From contig CM034238.1 in assembly GCA_019916065.1 (NCBI GenBank), forward strand, positions 33,234,176 through 33,298,175: a DNA stretch of 64,000 bases, written 5' to 3'. Both the position numbers and the translations under genes were made by a program. Numbering within the stretch: position 1 is the first letter of the stretch; the number at the start of each line of letters is the position of its first letter. The notes under the pieces are model-generated. The model did no database searches. It was not told the DNA's origin and was given only the letters and a program-made list of their open reading frames with translations. The DNA is from Vitellaria paradoxa. Its lineage: Eukaryota > Streptophyta > Magnoliopsida > Ericales > Sapotaceae. Shown one piece after another: positions 1 to 12,939 of this stretch.

Positions 1-1308
1 CATGTGATACTAATACCACTAAATGATGCCATATAACATTTATTTATTTATTTTTATTTTTTTAATTTTTTTTTGCGTGTTACGACTTAGAAGCAAGCAT
101 TTCATTAAACAATTTATCAGAATTTGAAAATATTAATTATCATATCATACAGATAAAATGACTGAAAGTATTTTTAGTTGTATTTTAATCCATTAACATG
201 TATTATTGTTATTAAATTAAATATTTTTTTCAAGTTTTAAATTTTAACACACATTTATTATTAAAGTTTTGCTTGCATAAGTATGATTTTTAAATAAAGA
301 AATTTGAAGCAATTAAATAAATTAAAAATATTTAAATGTGAAATAATTATATTTAATTTTATTTATATTTTAAACCATTATCATTATTATTAAACACATT
401 TGTTATTAAAGTTTTTTAAATTTAAACACATTTATTATTAAAGTTTTCTTTGAATATTTATGAATTTTAAATGGCATAATTTGAAACAGCTAAATAAATT
501 TAAAATTATTTAAATGTGAGAAACGTTTCGGCTCCATACATTTAGAGATGTGAGAAATGTCTTAACTCCATACAGAATTTCAAAAGAGAACCGTCTCTTT
601 CCATCGCTATAAGAATTCTAACAATCCTTCTCTATGTAAAGATATATTATACATATACAAAAGTATAGATATATAAAAGAGACGCCATTTTAAAGTGTGT
701 TTTTTGAATATGTTATTTGCAACGGTGTTTTCTATGTTAACAATATTCTGATAAATACTAAAATGCCATTACTGTTTTATTAAATACTTATAATTTTAGC
801 AGTCCAAAAAAAAAAAAAATTGACAAATGAACGTAACATATAGAATACTTGGTGTACAAAAGGCTAGGCAAAAAGTCGAGGTCCAAAAATGTCTGACCTC
901 ACTGAATGACTGTTTCAGTTAAGGGTACTGCATTTCTAGTTGGGTCCAATTTAATTTAATAATTTTTAAAACTCTTTTGATTGATACACTAATCCATTTT
1001 TAAAGACAGGATGGCTTGGCAAGGCTGAAATGACCTGAATTTATTTTAATATATTTTTACCATTTATTTTATTCAATAACTTTACGTATCCATTTAAATT
1101 TAATAATTTTAGGACTCGATATTTTTTTTTGTATTTTATTTGGTATTTTGATATTTTTGGTAGATTAGGGTCAATATGAAATTGTGTGGGCCATATTTAT
1201 TTAGTTCATTGTTTGTATGGATATTATTGAATTAAGTGTAAAAGAATGATAATAAATATAATAATATATTAGTTATTTCAAAGGTGATTAGTTAAAGAAA
1301 ATTTGATG
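1..1308. other. AT-rich intergenic DNA, no gene seen
   Basis: AT-rich sequence with homopolymer T and A runs (for example near 57-75 and 807-820). I see no open frame with recognisable protein similarity, no RNA gene and no clear transposon end. Confidence 0.6.
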
Positions 1309-1368
1309 CTAATCGATTGAGTTAACATGAGGGTTAGACTAATCGATTGAGTTAACATGAGGGTTAGA
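1309..1368. repeat. 30-bp perfect tandem duplication
   Basis: A 30-bp unit starting CTAATCGATTGAGTTAACAT occurs twice head to tail, at 1309-1338 and 1339-1368, without a mismatch. This suggests a recent local duplication. Confidence 0.9.
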
Positions 1369-2339
1369 ATTCTTTCTCCACTTGAATACTAATCTGATAA
1401 CTATTTATATACTGAGATATGCAGTGCACACAAAAAAATAAAAATAGAACCTTAAAACCCTAGGCAACTGCGGCGGTGGCTGAGTTCTCTTCTTCATTAT
1501 GTTATCTTCTTGCTTTGTTGTGCTGTGTTTCTTCTTTGCCAACAGTATTGTGCTTTCTTCTTTGTTGTATCTTTTATCTTTTCGGACCAGCCAAAATTTA
1601 CTGTGTAAATATATATGTAAAATCTACACATCTTGAGGTAAGGGGCAAGGCCTTTCTATTGCTTGTGCGATATATAAACATATAAATATATGCATATAGT
1701 TTAAATGTATATACTATTAGGATTTTGGTTCCATGTATATTATGTGTATGTCTACGAAAAAACAATTGAATTACTCAAAGAAATCCTAAATCTTAGAAGG
1801 TTTATATATATATATATATATATGTATACATAAGGCATTTGGTTGAACAAAGATAACTTGAAAACTCTTTACTACTGTCTATGTGTTGTATATATAAATA
1901 CAGATGTAAAATATATATATGTATATATATTAACAAAGTGTGGTGAAAATTCTAGTGTATGTTTATATACAAATAATTTGTTTTTGGTCTTTTATGGTCT
2001 CGTGCAGCATGATTTTATATATATATATATATATATATGAATGTATATTAAATTGTATACTAAATTGTGTCATGTTTGATTGCTTGACAATTTTATTATT
2101 ATTATTTATTAAATCTTTAATGTGATTAATCTAGACGTAATTGATTGAATTGTTAAAACTGAAGCTTTAATTGGATATATATATATATATACTGCGTTGT
2201 GAATGTTATTCTGAGGTTGGTTGCTTAATGCAATTAAAATTTGTGTTATTTAATGTGTTGATGAATTGATAATTAATAAAATTTAAATTAAGAAGAATCT
2301 ATTTAATGTGGGTTTGAGGTGAAATTTAATGTTGTAATT
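1369..2339. repeat. AT-rich spacer with TA microsatellites
   Basis: Dinucleotide TA runs lie at about 1803-1822, 2016-2038 and 2174-2191. Short open frames here are low-complexity and resemble no protein family I know. No gene is supported. Confidence 0.6.
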
Positions 2340-3272
2340 TGTTTGGGTTAACGGGTATTAAAAATATTAGGCATACGTACCTAATGGTTGAAAGTCTCGA
2401 AACCCGCATGGGGGTGGTAATCAAGTCCAGTAGACTAGTAACCTACGAACGAGCAAATACCTAAGGGTGGCATATTATATTCCTAAGGCCAAACATATTA
2501 TATTTCTAAGGTTTTGGCCTAGGAAGCAGACATCGAAGGATAGTGTATATTGGTTAGGTCCTGTTTCTATGGGATAATCATGCAAACACCAAAAAATGGC
2601 ATATATTGGTCGAGTTCTATATCTACGGGACAACCAAGTAGCATTACCTTAAAACCAAATTGCTTTCTTTGGATGTGCTATGTGATGTCAATACACGATT
2701 AAATTGTAAGGAAGAGTAATTAATGAATAAATTTAATTTCTAATTTGAAATTGTTATTTATGCAGAAATGTTTTCACTTAGCAGCATGGTAGGGCATTAT
2801 TACATTTATATTATTATTACGGTTCTGATCACACGTAGTATTAGCACTCATCTACTTACAGCTTGTGATACAGGTAATGAATTTGAGTCGTGTGCTAGAC
2901 CTTCTGAGCATAGGAATTAAAATTTTATTTTTTTATTTAATTACATTTAAATGTTTATAAAATTATTTTAGTGGATTGTAATAAACCTCTATTTGTAAGT
3001 TGAATATTTATTTACTTTTATTTCATTTCTGGAAGATTATTTAGGATTAGTCTTAGAGGTTGTAGTTTTATTTTGGAGTTTTGTTACCTAGTTGGTTTTG
3101 ACTAAGGCATTTATTTAAATTTACATATGAGCTTATTTATTTTAACTTTTATTTATATTCATTGCTCCTTAGCTTGTGTGTATGGCTCTGATATAGGACA
3201 GGAAAACTTATTAAATGGTGTAATGTGTGTTTCTTTGTTCATGTACTCGGGTTGTGGAATTCGGGGCTTTAC
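2340..3272 (-). mobile_element. possible gypsy-type LTR remnant
   Basis: The stretch ends with GGGGCTTTACA at 3262-3272. On the minus strand this reads TGTAAAGCCCC, a common 5' start of plant gypsy LTRs, and it resembles the end of the better-defined LTR at 6431-6441. The interior has no coding potential. I found neither a matching other end nor a target duplication, so the call rests on one terminus only. A second TA run lies near 3376-3395. Confidence 0.25.
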
Positions 3273-4261
3273 ACTAATGGATCTGATTAAACTAGTAGGT
3301 TAACTGGTCATTTTTTATTTAAAATATTTTATATATTATTATTTTTTTAAAATATTTTAATTAAAAATTATATTTTATATATATATATATATATATTCTA
3401 AACCTTCCTATATTTAACAAGATAATAATTAAAAATGGGTGTCGCTATTCGTAACCCTATTTTTTCTCCCGTAGTCCAGTTAATTCATGCAGCCCAATAA
3501 TTTCTCCACAAATTGCATTTAAAGTTTTAAAAATACCCCTTCCTCTTCTAAAACCCTTAAAATTGAAAACTCGTTGTTGAAATGATATAATGTTTTCAAT
3601 AGAAACATGTATAAATTATGCACTTGTTTCGGTAAGCGACTGTTGAAATGTTATACGTTCATTGAAAAAATATTAAAACGGCAAAAGCCAGTTGAAATAT
3701 TTTAATTTTTCAGTAACAGTTGCTGAAATATTTCATTTATTTTGGTGTGAAAGTTGTCACGCCCCGAAATCCACAATACCTTTCAAATGCCCTAAGAATG
3801 GGCTACAAAACCATGCCATAAATATGGGCCCAAATCAAAACTCCATTACATTAAAATTTAAATGTTGGATCGCAAAATAAAACAAATCATCTAGCTATAA
3901 CAACCCAAGATGGCTAGCTAACCCACTGGTCCATCACGAGCATCAACCCCTGCATTACCAATTGTAGTAGGTGGTGAGAACTAAATTCCACATATGCTCA
4001 TAAAGTGTTTATAACATATAATTTCTTAACCATGCAAAACTATTAACACTAATTAATAAGAATAAAATTTAAAATCTTATAATTTTTAAAATATCCATAT
4101 TCAATCATAACATTCAAATTATAAAGTTAGTTAGCCATGATCCTGCAGTCTCATGCTAAAAATAAATCATATCACTTCATTCATATCATCACACATCAAT
4201 ATCATACTATGGGTCAGGTACTCTGTAAGGTTAGTCTGTGGCCTCAGAACTAAACCCAAAA

Positions 4262-4440
4262 TAAATCCCCAGACCTAAGCCGTGGGGTACAACTAGTCCC
4301 GCAGTCCTAGATGTACTCATCACATCCCCAGATCTTAGTCATGGGGTACAATTGGTCCCGCAGTTCTAAATGTACTCATCACATCCCCAAACCTCAATCA
4401 TGGGGTACCTTTGGTCTCGCAGTCCCAAATGTACTCATTT
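4262..4440. repeat. three ~60-bp tandem units inside the solo LTR
   Basis: Three units of about 60 bp start near 4262, 4321 and 4381. Each contains CCCCAGA/CCCCAAA, TGGGGTAC, GGTC(C/T)CGCAGT and TGTACTCAT in that order. They are similar but not identical. Confidence 0.7.
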
Positions 4441-5089
4441 TCCTTAGTAGGCAAACTGGTCCCACAGTCCCGGTACTAAATATACGCTAGAATAAGCCGC
4501 ATATACATTTCATAGGTTTCTAGCCTACTGGTTATGCTAACCACCCTGCGCAGGTTTTGGGGCTTTCAACCCTTGGGCTCTAGAACCCACTCTTTCTAGT
4601 ACCCTTAATGACCCCAATAACCGAAAAATCAAATCTCAAGTAATTCCTTTTATTAACAGCACAACATACACAAAAGTTCTTCCTAATTTGATTTTTGTGC
4701 GTTCTTCTCTTTACTTTATAAGTTTTATGAAGTGTGAATGTGTTTTGGGCCTAAGTTTCATGTTGCCATTTCATAAAAATATTCTCATACAAGATTTATC
4801 AAATAAATATCATGCAACCATATTCAGGAATATATATATGCAGCTAGCTTGGTAAATAAAATTTTATATCAAGCATGTCATGACAATGAAGGATTCAAGA
4901 CATAAAGTTTGATAATTCATAAAAAATAGAAAATGAAATATTTTATATTAATTCAAAAGCCTAAAATACTCATAGTTAACTCCAATTTCATAATAAACAA
5001 AATTTAAAATTTATTCATAAAGCCATAGAATACAGATTTTAAAAATACTAAATGGGTATTTCTGTTAGAACCATACAGAACAGCTTACT

Positions 5090-5800
5090 TTCACGATTTT
5101 TATAAAATCCATTTTAAATCCAAAAATTTTGAAATTTTCACAGAAAGCTCATTCATATATCTAGTTTAACATATAAAAATTTCAAAAATTATATCAACTT
5201 TTATCGATACCTTTTATGCCAAATATCTGACTGCTGTCAGTACAGCAATATAAACGAGACAGCCAAGTTTCAATATTTTTATAAAATAAATTATTATTCA
5301 AAAATTTATAAAAAATTTTCTGTAGAATCTCTAACATGTCTAGTTTCATATATAAAATTTTTAGAAATTAATTTGATCTCTAGGTATCATTTTTATACCA
5401 AAAATCTAACTCCTATCAGCACAGCAATTTAAAACAAACAGTGAAATTTCACGATTTTTATAAAATCTATTTTAACTCAAAAAAATATGAAATTTTTACT
5501 GGATACTAGTTTGGATATGTACTCCCATATATAAAAATATCAAAAATTAATTCGACATCTAAGTATAAATTTAATATAAAAACAGTGTGCTGATCCAGGT
5601 ACAGAAATCCCAACCAATCAGTCAAGTTTGACTATTTTTAATAAATTCATTTAAATTCAAAAAATTATGAAATTTTTACAGGAAACTTGTCTACATTTCT
5701 AATTGAACATATAAAATTTTCATGATTTAAATCGATCTCTAAGTATAATTTTTATGGGAAAATAGTGTACCCGTTTTAGTGTGAAAGTTACAGAATTTCA
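5090..5800. repeat. four degenerate ~179-bp tandem units inside the solo LTR
   Basis: The phrase TTTTATAAAAT(C/A) followed by a variable ATTTTAA..C tract recurs near 5098, 5277, 5456 and 5635, a spacing of 179 bp. Each unit continues through ATGAAATTTTTAC-like, CTAGTTT..CATATAAAA, TCGATCTCTAAGTAT-like and CAGTACAGCAAT-like blocks. The copies have diverged considerably. Confidence 0.6.
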
Positions 5801-6712
5801 CATAATCAAGAACCAATTCATAGATCAAGTTTTTCATATCTTGCGCACACACATATATATACATGACATGATAAGAAAATTATATCAAATAAACACAAAT
5901 CTCACCTACCTCACTATACACGTAGACGATCGGTGTGTAAAGTAATCAACACCAACTCAAGTTGGCCTTAAACATGATCCGATAATCGTCTTTGAAACGG
6001 CAATTATGCGTTTTCCCGAAAATCTTTCTACGATGTTTACCAACGTACAACCGATAACATGATCTCTCTCTCCCCCTCTCTCTTAAATTTGAAAAGCCAA
6101 AATAAAAAAATACATAATTTTTTTCTTGGTGGAATACCATAAATGGTGAAGGTTTTAAACAACTCAAGAGTCCCCCTCTCTCTCTTTCAGATGCATATAC
6201 TCATAAACCCCCCCTTAATTCTTCCTCTAACTCCCACACAACCTGCCAACTCTTAACCTCCCCACAAATTAATAAATAAATATCAACGCCTCCCCTCTAT
6301 ACTAATGAGTTATTAATATAATTACATACACATAACATAAAAAAAAATTAACACAAATTCATAAAATATAAATGTGGTCCAAAATATCAGAATTTAAAAT
6401 ACTATAAAATAAAAAAAACCCAAAAATTTTGGGTCTTTACAAAAGTGTTAAAAGTTTATGTGGTTAATTGTTAAATATGTTAAGCAACTGATTGTTGAAA
6501 TTGTTTGATTTTTTTAGTAAGTACCGATTAAAATATGGAGGATAAGGAGATCATTTTGCATTAGGGTACTTTTGTCCTAAAAGGAAAAAAAATTTAACTG
6601 AGTTGCGGGAGAAAAATAGGACTGTGAATAGTGACACCCTTAAAAACCCTTATGAATCTTCTCCTACGTCACATGATGCATGTATTATAATTTAAAATTT
6701 ACAACTTCTAGC

Positions 6713-6929
6713 TGTTAGAGGTGGTACCCATACCTCAGCACATCATAGTCAAGAAGATCATCCAATCAATTCAATTTAATTCCTTCATAAATTACAACAG
6801 CATAAATTAAAGACTCGGTTAATTAAGTTTGTTCCCATTTTGTTGTTCGATCTTAGAATAGGATTCTGTTTAACACTTGTATAAATAGTGAATATCAATA
6901 CAATTGAGGTCATTGAAGCAAAAATGCTT
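6713..6929 (+). mobile_element. copia-type 5' LTR remnant
   Basis: The sequence begins TGTTAGAGG and contains a TATA-like TATAAATA near 6881. It is followed at about 6933 by TGGCATTGGAGC, a decayed match to the initiator-Met primer site TGGTATCAGAGC. The order LTR, primer site, gag supports the call. The 3' LTR boundary is approximate, no matching 3' LTR was found and no target duplication can be tested. Confidence 0.5.
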
Positions 6930-6996
6930 ACATGGCATTGGAGCTCTCTGCAAACACAAAACCATCTAATTATTATTTATTTTTTATTCTCTTTCT

Positions 6997-7902
6997 ATGG
7001 CTTCTTCGTCTTCTTCTTAGAATTCCACTGGGTTTGTTGCTCCTCATATAGGATAGCTCATTTCTATCAAGTTGGATGGCCCGATCTTGTATCTTCCTTG
7101 GCATGCACAGTTCACACTTGTGTTGAAGTCCAATAATTTCTGGCATTTTGTGGATGATTTTGACACCGCTCCTGCTAAATTTACCCCCTCTGTGGATGGC
7201 ACGTCTCAATCTCTCAACCTTGAATATACTTTGTGGCACAAAAGGACTAGTTTATTCTCAATATTATTAATGCAACACTAGCTCTTCCAAGGTTTTGTCC
7301 ACCTATTATGGTATCATTACTGCACATCAAGCCTAGGTCGGGTTTCTTTCTCTCAGCGCTTTGCATCATAGTCTGCTTCTCATATTGCTCGTTTGAAACA
7401 TCAACTCTAAACACTACACCAAGGCTCTTCTTCATGTCAAGATTATTATCTTGACAAAGCCCAGGCCATTGCCGATGTTGGCAAACATATTGCTGATGAT
7501 GATGATCTCACTGGCTAATATTATCAATGGTTTAACTTTGTCATACACCCCTTTTTATCTCATCATTCTCCTTTGCTACTCATCAACAAACTCTCTCCTT
7601 TGAGGATTTTCAATCTAAACTTCTTGCTCGTGAGGCTCTCTTGGAGCAACACCAGCATACTATACAGTTAGAGGCTAGCTAGCTTTGCTATGGTGGCAAG
7701 GCATAATATCTAACAGCTTTCCCGGTCATCCCACACCAATTCCTCCAATCATTTCACACCATGTTTGGCAACAATAATAGAACTCATCATGCACCTACAC
7801 TGCCAAACCTCATTTGGGCTCTTTTTCTGTTCCTTACAAACAACATGGTATTGCTTCTATTTTCCAGGATAATCGTAAGAAGTGTCAACTTTACGATAAG
7901 TA
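6997..7902 (+). pseudogene. copia gag pseudogene (partial)
   Basis: Starting at an ATG at 6997 with a serine-rich N-terminus, the frame shows the pattern of plant copia Gag (UBN2/retrotran_gag type). A KLDG block is followed by a W..AQF and VLKSNNFWHFVDD segment, then EYTLWHK. After frame changes come SLSQRFAS-like, HIARLKHQL, DKAQAIADVGK and DDDLTG blocks. The fragment ends with KCQLYDK near 7887-7902, where a CCHC zinc knuckle would begin. Several stops and shifts break it. Protease and pol are absent, so this is a 5' fragment of a dead element. Confidence 0.7.
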
Positions 7903-10900
7903 ATATATATTATATATTAATTAGTAATTATATTACATATTAATTTAATTAATATAATTTAATTATTTTATTTATTTAAAATAATTTGTGTAATAAAATA
8001 TTTGAATAAGATAATTTATTATAATATGATGTAACAAAAATGAACAAAATATTAGAATTGACAAAATGTTTACAACAGATATTAAAAAAAAAAACAAAGT
8101 GAAAGTAGCTTTTTTATTTACGTTTTTCTATTTAATTTTTTATTTTTGGGGAAATCCAAAAAAAACGTTTTTTTGTTTTTCTTCTGTTTTTCTTGTCCTT
8201 TATTTTATTATTTGTTTTGTGAGTACTTAGTGTAAACATTAAAATTGATGACTATTCCTGGAGAAAACCATGGCTTGTATCTTATTTTACCCATCTATAA
8301 TAATTTATTTGGAGACTGTTCTTGAATACAAAGTGTAAGTCATGCCAATGAATGTTCGATTTGATGGAGTGCCAAATGGTGGGGAAGAATGCTGTGGGTA
8401 AGAATGTTAGAATGCCAATGAATATCGGATCGCGGTTTCAAGTCTCGCCGTTCATATAGCATTTCTTCGTTTGTTTCAGTACACCAACATCTGCCAAGCT
8501 GGAACAAAGGAAACAATAATTGCGATTTTGTATATCAATTTTACTTGGGAACAACCGCGGTTTGAAACCGCAGTTTCTCATTAACTACACTCTTCGAAAC
8601 TGTTTCCTTTCTGCAACATTTGCCGATATACTGTATATAATATCGGTAAAACAGAAAAAAAAAAACTCTACAATTACATCCAAATGTCCCACACCTTCAC
8701 ATGCTGTTCTAAGCTAAAAACATAATCTTCCATCTCTTGGGTCCACACTAAAAATATGAAAAAAAAGCAATAGGATAGATACAATAGAAAAGTCAGCATT
8801 ACTACTACCTCCAACGAATCATGCTCTGGTACATATGTTCAGAAATGTGGTACATTTAGTACACTAAATTTAGCAATGCAAAAAATAATACGTATGTCAT
8901 ATTTTCATTAGAAAAAATGTGAAATTAATGAATTGTTTGATAATAATTGATAAGTTTAAACTTTTATGAAAAAATAATAAGGATAAATTTGTATCAACAA
9001 GAATGTGCATGCAATTTCATAAATATTTACATTACTTCATTTTCTTGATTAATTATTTTTTTGAAAATGAGTCATTTTAGTAATATAACGACTCTATGAA
9101 AAACCTATCTCTTATTGTGCTGCATTTTAGAGTATAAGCGCACTAAATTCCCATGAAAGGATCTATACTTCAGGTAACATTGTATAGAGCATAGGACAGC
9201 GATTGAATAGGAATGAAAAATCAAATTGTGAGAAGTGAATGAGTTAAGTCCTAGATAAAATATTTTCCTCTTTTTCATCCTTGAAGTTTTAAAGATTTCA
9301 TTCCTCAATCCTTCTTGAATTCTTGGAAGTCCTTTTTGCAGTTTCTCTCACTATTAATTTAGCTCAGCCACGTAGAAGATAACACCAAATCAACACCTTA
9401 TTCCCACCAAGTGGCAATTTGCAATATCAAATAAAATAATGAAGGAAGCTTTCAAACCGCACCATTTTCAAATAGACAATGCCACTGCAAGTACAAATTT
9501 GAAAAGGAAACTGCTACTGCTACTTCAATTCACAAAAGAGGTGCCAAAGAAATCAGTAGCATTTGACGAAGACCAAAGGAGTGGAAAGGACCTTGTAGCT
9601 TCTTCGAAGAAATTCTTGTGAGCTTCCTTCTTCCTCCTGCAGGCCTAAGACCCCCAACAATTCTTCCTTAGTCCACAGGACGCACAAACATTTGTCTAAA
9701 TTCAAAGGTAAAGTAATCAGAGAATGCAAATGGAGTTGCACTCTCCACTAAGTTGCACTCTTAGCTATACAAGCATATGAACCATCTGCTTGTTTCAGCA
9801 TCTCCTGCCAAGGCCCTACCAAAAAGAAAAAATACCCAAATATGGCAAACAAGGATAAAATTCCATGCCCATCCTACGTCCTAGAATCTATGATTGCTAT
9901 GTATCTATGTTCATGGAAAGAAACTGAATTTCTTGGAAAAGGAAAAACCAAATCTAGGAGCTAATACAAACTAACGCATTGATAACAAAAATAATATATC
10001 ATGTTACTAAAGGGTAGTTAGGATTTCACTTCAAATAGGAGTTCAGTCCATTTTTACCTCATAAAGCATCAAAATTCATCTAGATCATTTGTTTATAATA
10101 TGTGTAAGTATTCCATGATAAATCAAACATCACTATTATAGGGCAGATTACAATTTTCACCTTTACACTGAATCCCATATCTGTCTTTCTGCAAAAACAG
10201 TATGTACTGAACTCATAATTTATTAGATACTTTTTATGAGTATCAATTATGATAAGTAAATTGCTCCCAATTGTTCAATTATTTGGAAATGAGTCTCATT
10301 ATTTGATCATTTAATTGTAACACTTAAACACTTACACTTTTTAATTTTTTGCATTGAACCTTTTGTGAACTTCTCTTTTAGGTTTCATCCATTGCATAGT
10401 CAAGCGACTAGTTTTTAATGTATGAAATCTAACAGAAGTTCACATAAGCTTTACTTTATCCCAAAAAAAAAAAAAAAGGATGAAACCTTGAAATGGAATT
10501 TGTTGTAAAATACCAGGGTATAAAATGTAATTTGCCATTTAAGAATTATGATTTAAAACTTGCATTCACTTCGACCATGAATGCATAATTTGCAATCCAA
10601 GAATTTTTGTTATATTGTCAATTCGGATTTACAATATGGATGCTATGTTGTCAAGTGCTATAGAAGGAAAAAAAAAAGAAACTAATTCATCCCTATAAGA
10701 CATCAGAACATGGCATATCATTAAAAAATTTATTACTGGAAAAAGGTCAGGGTAATTCACCAACTTCAGATGCCAAATCTACAAAAATAACTTGTAAGCA
10801 CAGATCACCAATTCCACTTATCCATTTTCTTTTCTACACCAGGGTAAGAATCCAGATGTATAGTACATTTATCATTCTATGAATAGGCACATGAGTGAAA

Positions 10901-11374
10901 CTAAACCTTTGCATCACACTAGAATGGTAGTGCACATTTCTCCAATTTAATGATTCTAATAGAAATTTAAGAGTAAAATGTTGTACGTCAAAGACCTATA
11001 GAACATCAAATAATGATGTCTGAATAACTTCCCCCCTCCAACACCATAAAAATAAAAAAGAAAGAAGGAATCATCACAACATCCAAAGCTTTAGATAGTC
11101 ATTAGTAGATGTAAGAACTAAATCAGCATTTCTTATGAAAATAGGAATTAAGAATTATAGATAAAAGAAGGAAAAAAAAAAGTAGAAGTTTACCCAAATG
11201 ACACAAAATCCTCTCCTTATTTTTTCTCTCTGTGCCATTGTTACATTAAGTTAATGGAAGTAGAAGACTTCAAATCCATATTCTGATTGATGCATAAGAA
11301 TTAACATAATTTTCTAATCACAAAGGAATTACATTAAGAAATATTTGCATGAATAAATGAACCAATATATCGAA
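7903..11374. other. AT-rich intergenic DNA, no gene seen
   Basis: I see no recognisable protein, RNA gene or paired transposon end in about 3.5 kb. Short open frames (for example at 9439-9621) have no family likeness that I can identify. Around 8425-8590 the phrase GCGGTTTCAA and its reverse complement recur, but a longer foldback could not be traced. Confidence 0.5.
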
Positions 11375-11945
11375 AATTATCACTATTTGGCACGTTTTAA
11401 TCCTTAATTTTGACTATGCCTTTGTTTATAGTTTTAACTTTGCTAAATTTACGATGTATGCATACTATCTTAGTCCCACTTACTTGAAAACCCCCTACTC
11501 TTCTATTCACTAACTTATAAGAAATTAAGTGTTTCTTCACAATTTGAGTCCCTACAATCTAATGTCTAATTTTATCCCTTCTAATTTTATTCATTCACTC
11601 TTTATTACTGGTGTATTTCTTAGTCTACTTTCGACCTGACGAAACCATCTTAAATGGCATTCTCTTAGCTTGTCTTCTATCAGTACCATCTCAACTTAAT
11701 TTTAAATATAATTGTTTTTTATCCTGTTTTTCCTTCTATTACCACATATTTATCTTAACATTCTCACTTCCGCCATATTCATCTTATAAGAGTTTTGTTT
11801 CTTGATGGCGATAGAGCATTGTAGGTCTTATAACTATTTAACAAAATTTTTCTTTTTAAGTTGATAGGTATTCTAGCGTCACTTAAATACCGGTCACAAT
11901 TCTCCATTTCGACCACCCACCAAAATCAAATCCCATTGATAACAA
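11375..11945 (-). mobile_element. RTE-type LINE 3' fragment, copy 1 of 5
   Basis: Read on the minus strand, about 11705-11800 carries a decayed version of the C-terminal reverse-transcriptase tail typical of plant RTE-type LINEs (pattern R-M-x-R-x-M-C-G-x-T-R-K-x-x-I-R-N). The FGHV-type block, clear in the opposite-strand copy at 12940, is blurred here. It is followed by a noncoding tail around 11375-11480 (GCTAAATTT..., TGACTATGCC on the plus strand) that recurs in the other four copies. Many changes make it non-functional. Confidence 0.5.
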
Positions 11946-12520
11946 CTTATTCAAAAGGTGTATTTCTAAGTCTACCTTCGACATGACCAACCATGTTAAA
12001 TGCCATCCCCTCAGTTTCTCTTTTATCAGTGCTGCCTTAATTTTCTTTTAAATATGATCATATTTTATCATATTTTCCCTTATATTACCACATGTCTACC
12101 TTTGCATCATCACTACTGCATATTCATCTTATGAGAGTGTTGTTCTTGATGGCAATATGCATTGTAAGTCTTATCACCATTCAATAAAATTTTTCCTTTA
12201 ACTTGATAAGTATTCTCGTGTCACATAAAGTACGGATCACACTTATCCTTTTTAACGATCCAAATTAAATCTTTTTGACAACAACCTATTCAATTCCTTC
12301 ATTTGCTTGAATAAATTATGCTATACGTTGAAAATTATCACTCTTTGGCACTTTTTGGTGCTCAATTTTGATTATGCCCTCATTCGTAACTTTACTAAAT
12401 ATGTAATGCATATATACTTCCTTAGTCCTGCTTACTGGAGAACCTTCTATTCCCTTGTATTCGCTGTATTTTATGAAATTAGATGTTTCTTCAGAATTTG
12501 AGTCAATGCAACTTCATTTG
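11946..12520 (-). mobile_element. RTE-type LINE 3' fragment, copy 2 of 5
   Basis: Same module as the preceding copy and in the same orientation. The MCG-type block lies near 12060-12130 (minus strand) and the tail with TATCACTCTTTGGCAC and GATTATGCC near 12337-12375. It is truncated relative to a complete LINE and carries stops. Confidence 0.5.
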
Positions 12521-12939
12521 TAATCTTGACGCGGTATTCTTAAAGCATTGTAAACTTTTGATAGATAATTTTTTCTCATCAAGTTAATTTTCTTTGATAA
12601 TTGAAGTAAAAAATTTGGAGCTCTAACTTGGGTCTTCTAGGATTTCCAACTAAATATTTACATTATCGATTTCTTTCACCATTTACCTTCGTGTTCTATA
12701 TTCGAACAAGAAAGTACTCAATGGTATTGATTATTTGCATTCTGTTCTGTTTTGTTGGTTTCGATGGTCCTTTTCATCCCAGTTTTGAATCATTTTTTGT
12801 TAAGGACAATTGTAGTGGCACCTTTTGTTGTGAACTATAATGGAGCACTGTTCTGCCAATACCCTGGTGAGAAACATATTTTTTATGGTTTGGACCATCA
12901 AATAGATTTTATTATGAGGGTTTATTGGGGTGGAGTAAT
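12521..12939. other. spacer between the two LINE arms
   Basis: About 420 bp separate the minus-strand copies from the plus-strand copies. It does not match either arm as far as I can see and holds no supported gene. In a transcript it would form the loop of the inverted repeat. Confidence 0.5.

Larger units (their letters stand above)
3755..6441 (-). mobile_element. solo LTR of a Ty3/gypsy-type element
   Basis: The segment begins TGTCACGCCCCG and ends GGGTCTTTACA, so it has TG..CA ends. A perfect 5-bp target duplication AAAGT flanks it (3750-3754 and 6442-6446). Nothing inside codes for protein, and no internal region or second LTR is present. This is the signature of a solo LTR left by unequal recombination. 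Read on the minus strand it starts TGTAAAGACCC and ends GGGGCGTGACA, a pattern I associate with plant gypsy LTRs. At 2.69 kb it is a long LTR, partly because of its internal tandem repeats. Confidence 0.75.
3437..6639. mobile_element. terminal-inverted-repeat DNA transposon (MITE-like), split by a solo LTR
   Basis: The ends form an imperfect terminal inverted repeat of about 46 bp: left arm 3437-3483 starting GGGTGTCGCTATTC, right arm 6594-6639 ending GAATAGTGACACCC. The flanks are TTAAAAAT (3429-3436) and TTAAAAAC (6640-6647), an 8-bp candidate target duplication with one mismatch, which would suit a hAT-type element. Without the solo LTR inside it and that LTR's second target copy, the transposon is about 511 bp with no coding frame, so it is non-autonomous. 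The superfamily is not certain from the termini alone. Confidence 0.7.

Noticed and set aside
1476..1685. 69-codon frame with hydrophobic Leu/Cys-rich start resembling a signal peptide
   Set aside because: Composition follows CTT/TTG-rich DNA. There is no downstream domain, no splice context and no family likeness.
8400..8660. Possible foldback or MITE around GCGGTTTCAA and GAAACCGC
   Set aside because: Only about 10 bp pair between the candidate arms and no target duplication is visible.
9439..9741. Overlapping plus and minus frames of ~60 codons in a less AT-rich stretch
   Set aside because: No recognisable domain and no supporting splice sites. I could not tell it from chance.
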